From Bin87 sp965222895 (lineage in GTDB: Bacteria > Chloroflexota > Dehalococcoidia > Lucifugimonadales > UBA3495): 64,000 nucleotides of DNA. Position numbers and translations under genes: made by a program. The stretch is from assembly GCA_965222895.1 (NCBI GenBank), contig CBDCVB010000002.1, positions 2,337,347-2,401,346 on the forward strand, read 5' to 3'. Numbering within the stretch: the first letter of the stretch is position 1; every line of letters starts with the position of its first letter. The notes below the pieces were generated by a model, which was given only the letters and a program-made list of their open reading frames with translations, was not told the origin of the DNA and did not search any database. This document shows positions 62,080 to 64,000 of the stretch, piece by piece.

Positions 62080-63543
62080 TTGACCACCCACTTGAACCCC
62101 ATGCAATACCTCCTCCTCGCCCACCTTGGCGCCGCCAACCTAGTCGTAGACCGGCTATGCCGGCTTTCGGAAACCGACAGCACGTCAGCGAGAATCGCTG
62201 GTAACGCCGCCATCACGATGGCTCATGCCGAGCTCGCGGCATCCCTCGACTTTGCCGAGACGTTGGACACCCTCAACATGGACGACAACGCCCGGTTCCT
62301 GTACGAGAACGCTCAGCAATCAATGCATCTCGCCACAGCCAGGATCAACGATTCAGACCAGCACGCCAGCCCGCAACCCAGCCCAACGTTAACAGACGAG
62401 GCCAGCACCTGTCTCAACATCGTGGCCGACGCCGCACGTCTGGACTACCACGCCAACCAGCTACGTACCACCCCCAACCAGAATGCGATGGTGCTCCACT
62501 CCCAATCCGCAGACGCCCTCATTAACGACATCCAGTACTACGCCGAAAGCATACTCGACGCCGACGGCAACCCCATTCAGCCCGGCGACGACACCAAGCA
62601 CCTCTACAACGCCGCCGGCAAGGCGCTGCAGGACGCCATCACCGGCTACACGCGCATGATCGGCGCACGCCGCCAACGAGCCACACTCACCAAGTCCAAC
62701 ACCATCTCCAAGATGCCCGGCCAGGACCAGATTGACCAACTCATGGAGGAATTCCGTAATTCCGAACAGCCGGTGATGATCACCACCGCTCGGCTGCAGC
62801 CCACCGAACTCGGCCAGCCATCCTCCGTCATGCCGCTCATCGTATTCGACAGCGGCCTCAACATACACTGTAAGGCCATCGCCGAGCAGTACCCGCCTGA
62901 AACACCGGCGGAACTCGTGCAACAGCACGTCGGCGTCTGCTCACAGTTCATCTCCAACGGCATCGCTCAGGGTTTCCTACAGGTACACGAGGCACAGACC
63001 ATCCAACGACACGCCCTCGCCATCTACCAGGCTGCGCAGGCAGAACTGCACAACACGCCCCTGGATTCCATCCAAGCCTTCGTCGACAAGCTGGTTGACC
63101 AAGGCATATCGCCCACCTCCATTCACGAGATGATTGTAGCCATGGCACATTCCCAAAACGAGCTCGTCAACTACCTGCTCTCCACCCTATCCATCCCACC
63201 GGCCACCACCCCGCAGCAGGCGCAAAGCATCATGGCCACCGCCCAGGCTCAGGGACTGCATCCCGCCACCATGCAGGCGGTTGCCGCAGCGCTCGACGTC
63301 ACACCCGAGGTCTACGACATTTCAGCAGTCCCCTACGGCCTCGACGACCTCAACAACATTATGGTCGCCGGCCAGAGTTCGGCATTGCCCCGCATGGCCA
63401 TCTATCAAGCCGCTGCATCGCTCGGATTCGACGCCGACTACCTTGCTCAAGCCTCGAACAATTTCGACCAGCAACCGGAAACACCGACGCCGCAGCCCTT
63501 CCAGTCTCCCCTTATCGTGCCCAGCCACAACCTGCTGGCCTGA
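62080..63543 (+). CDS. unknown large helical protein
   Basis: 487 residues from TTG 62080, with GGAG 8 nt upstream. Nearly all helical and Ala/Gln-rich. Repeated motifs of the kind SPTSIHEMIVAMAHSQNELVNYLLSTL, HPATMQAVAAALDVTPEVYD and PRMAIYQAAASLGFDADYLAQASNN suggest tandem helical units in the last 150 residues. Could be a structural or scaffolding protein; no family recognised. Confidence 0.5.
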   Translation: MTTHLNPMQYLLLAHLGAANLVVDRLCRLSETDSTSARIAGNAAITMAHAELAASLDFAETLDTLNMDDNARFLYENAQQSMHLATARINDSDQHASPQPSPTLTDEASTCLNIVADAARLDYHANQLRTTPNQNAMVLHSQSADALINDIQYYAESILDADGNPIQPGDDTKHLYNAAGKALQDAITGYTRMIGARRQRATLTKSNTISKMPGQDQIDQLMEEFRNSEQPVMITTARLQPTELGQPSSVMPLIVFDSGLNIHCKAIAEQYPPETPAELVQQHVGVCSQFISNGIAQGFLQVHEAQTIQRHALAIYQAAQAELHNTPLDSIQAFVDKLVDQGISPTSIHEMIVAMAHSQNELVNYLLSTLSIPPATTPQQAQSIMATAQAQGLHPATMQAVAAALDVTPEVYDISAVPYGLDDLNNIMVAGQSSALPRMAIYQAAASLGFDADYLAQASNNFDQQPETPTPQPFQSPLIVPSHNLLA

Positions 63544-63633
63544 ACGTCCCAACACCAGCACTGGCGCATCAAAACTGGTGAACACCAATAATCATACGAT
63601 AACTCCACCACTTCACACCAACCCCTGTTAAAA

Positions 63634-63820
63634 CAGGCGATTGCGCCATTCCAAGACTGCAGTAAAGTCGATAACACTATGCCGACCAACGAGCTGATAC
63701 CCCTACCGGGGTGCACCGCCAGAGAACCTGCGGGAGCAGCAAACACAACACCAGCCGCCCTTGGGCGCGCCAACGTTGTATACACGAACTCGCGACCCGT
63801 AAGCAATAGCGAAATTTCCT
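63634..63820 (+). mobile_element. miniature TnpB element, gene deleted
   Basis: The left end CAGGCGATTGCGCCATTCC resembles that of the TnpB elements and folds (GGCG/CGCC). The ATG at 63679 and the following ELIPLPGCTARE match the TnpB start site and its C-terminus (EILARAGEPPGCTAIGP), so nearly the whole gene has been lost. The right end GCAATAGCGAAATTTCCT matches the family. About 187 bp. Confidence 0.65.
63701..63820 (+). ncRNA. orphan omega-RNA-like region
   Basis: Aligns by eye with the right-end RNA regions of both TnpB copies (GGGGTGCACCGCCA, ACACAACACCAGCCGCC, TTGTATACACGAACTCGC, TAGCGAAAT). If transcribed, the guide would start near 63821 and cover the ribosome site and start of the exonuclease gene. 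Confidence 0.45.
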
Positions 63821-63844
63821 CTGTCAAAAAGGACTACGACAATC

Positions 63845-64000
63845 ATGACCACACCACACAAGTTCGTTGCCCTCGACATTGAGACGGCAAAAGCCTTCCC
63901 TGCGGGCCAAAAGTGGCAGGACTTCGCCCCATTGGGCATCTCGTGCGCCACCGCCTACGCGTCCGACCTCGCGCAACCCCTCATCTGGGCGGACAAGTAC
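63845..64000 (+). CDS. DEDD-type 3'-5' exonuclease, partial
   Basis: 52 codons visible from ATG 63845 (AAAGGA 12 nt upstream). FVALDIETAKAFPAG is the first exonuclease motif (DxE) of DnaQ/RNase T-like enzymes, followed by DFAPLGISCATAYASD. Runs off the window. The miniature TnpB element ends 24 bp upstream. Confidence 0.7.
   Translation, partial: MTTPHKFVALDIETAKAFPAGQKWQDFAPLGISCATAYASDLAQPLIWADKY

Noticed and set aside
1..64000. CRISPR array, tRNA or rRNA genes.
   Set aside because: No regularly spaced direct repeats and no cloverleaf or rRNA-like segments were seen on reading both strands; the RNA-guided nucleases here are of the transposon type.

Overview
The window reads as a large accessory replicon or integrative element of a GC-rich bacterium, most likely a member of the Chloroflexota. 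This is an inference from four things: Thr/Pro-linker lipoproteins, a reduced type IV secretion (T4SS) gene set of the kind seen in single-membrane cells, a Uma2-type endonuclease, and a heavy load of IS701, IS5, IS110, TnpB and IscB elements. No rRNA, tRNA or CRISPR array was seen. No chromosomal housekeeping operon is present, but a sliding clamp, primase, helicase, uracil-DNA glycosylase, 3'-5' exonuclease and DNA methyltransferases are, which suits a plasmid or phage-like replicon with its own replication and repair kit.

Bases 1-15.8 kb (minus strand) hold a cell-surface, T4SS-like locus. It has a VirB3/PrgI-like protein, a signal-peptide protein ending in a VirB2/TrbC-like hairpin, a VirB4 ATPase, two lipoproteins, a large Cys-rich secreted protein, and four tandem VirB2/TrbC-like pilin paralogs. 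A fifth paralog and a 234-bp partial silent copy lie at 45.3-46.2 kb. The paralogs keep their membrane hairpin nearly constant but vary inside a C-terminal domain ending CWxYxxRLxxWDxxY, and one lipoprotein carries two copies of that domain. An IS1182-type element, itself split by an IS110 element, sits inside this locus.

Nine sites share a bipartite promoter-like signal, GCAAAAC (or a close variant) followed 20-21 bp later by a TA-rich hexamer. They lie before the pilin genes, the VirB3- and VirB4-like genes, a lipoprotein gene, a tubulin/FtsZ-like gene and the uracil-DNA glycosylase gene. This ties the secretion locus and parts of the replication region into one apparent regulon.

Bases 16.7-45 kb (mostly plus strand) hold small unknown genes, an N6-adenine methyltransferase split by an IS607-like TnpB element, a RecF-like protein lacking its ATP-binding residues, zinc-ribbon proteins, an SRAP protein, a UvrD/Rep helicase, an Mrr-like protein and a Uma2 endonuclease, interspersed with mobile elements. 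Bases 46.4-64 kb form a long plus-strand run: tubulin-like protein, PD-(D/E)XK nuclease, primase, site-2 protease, glycosylase, clamp, C5 methyltransferase, many unknown proteins, and an exonuclease running off the end.

Several insertions can be undone exactly from the sequence and restore open frames: the TnpB element in the methyltransferase (between GG and GG), a 1,294-bp terminal-repeat element with an 8-bp target duplication, and a 1,788-bp IscB element with 18-bp perfect terminal repeats and a 9-bp duplication. The window carries five TnpB genes (two broken), two intact IscB genes and a 187-bp miniature element that keeps a TnpB-type guide-RNA region without the nuclease gene. No TnpA transposase was recognised.
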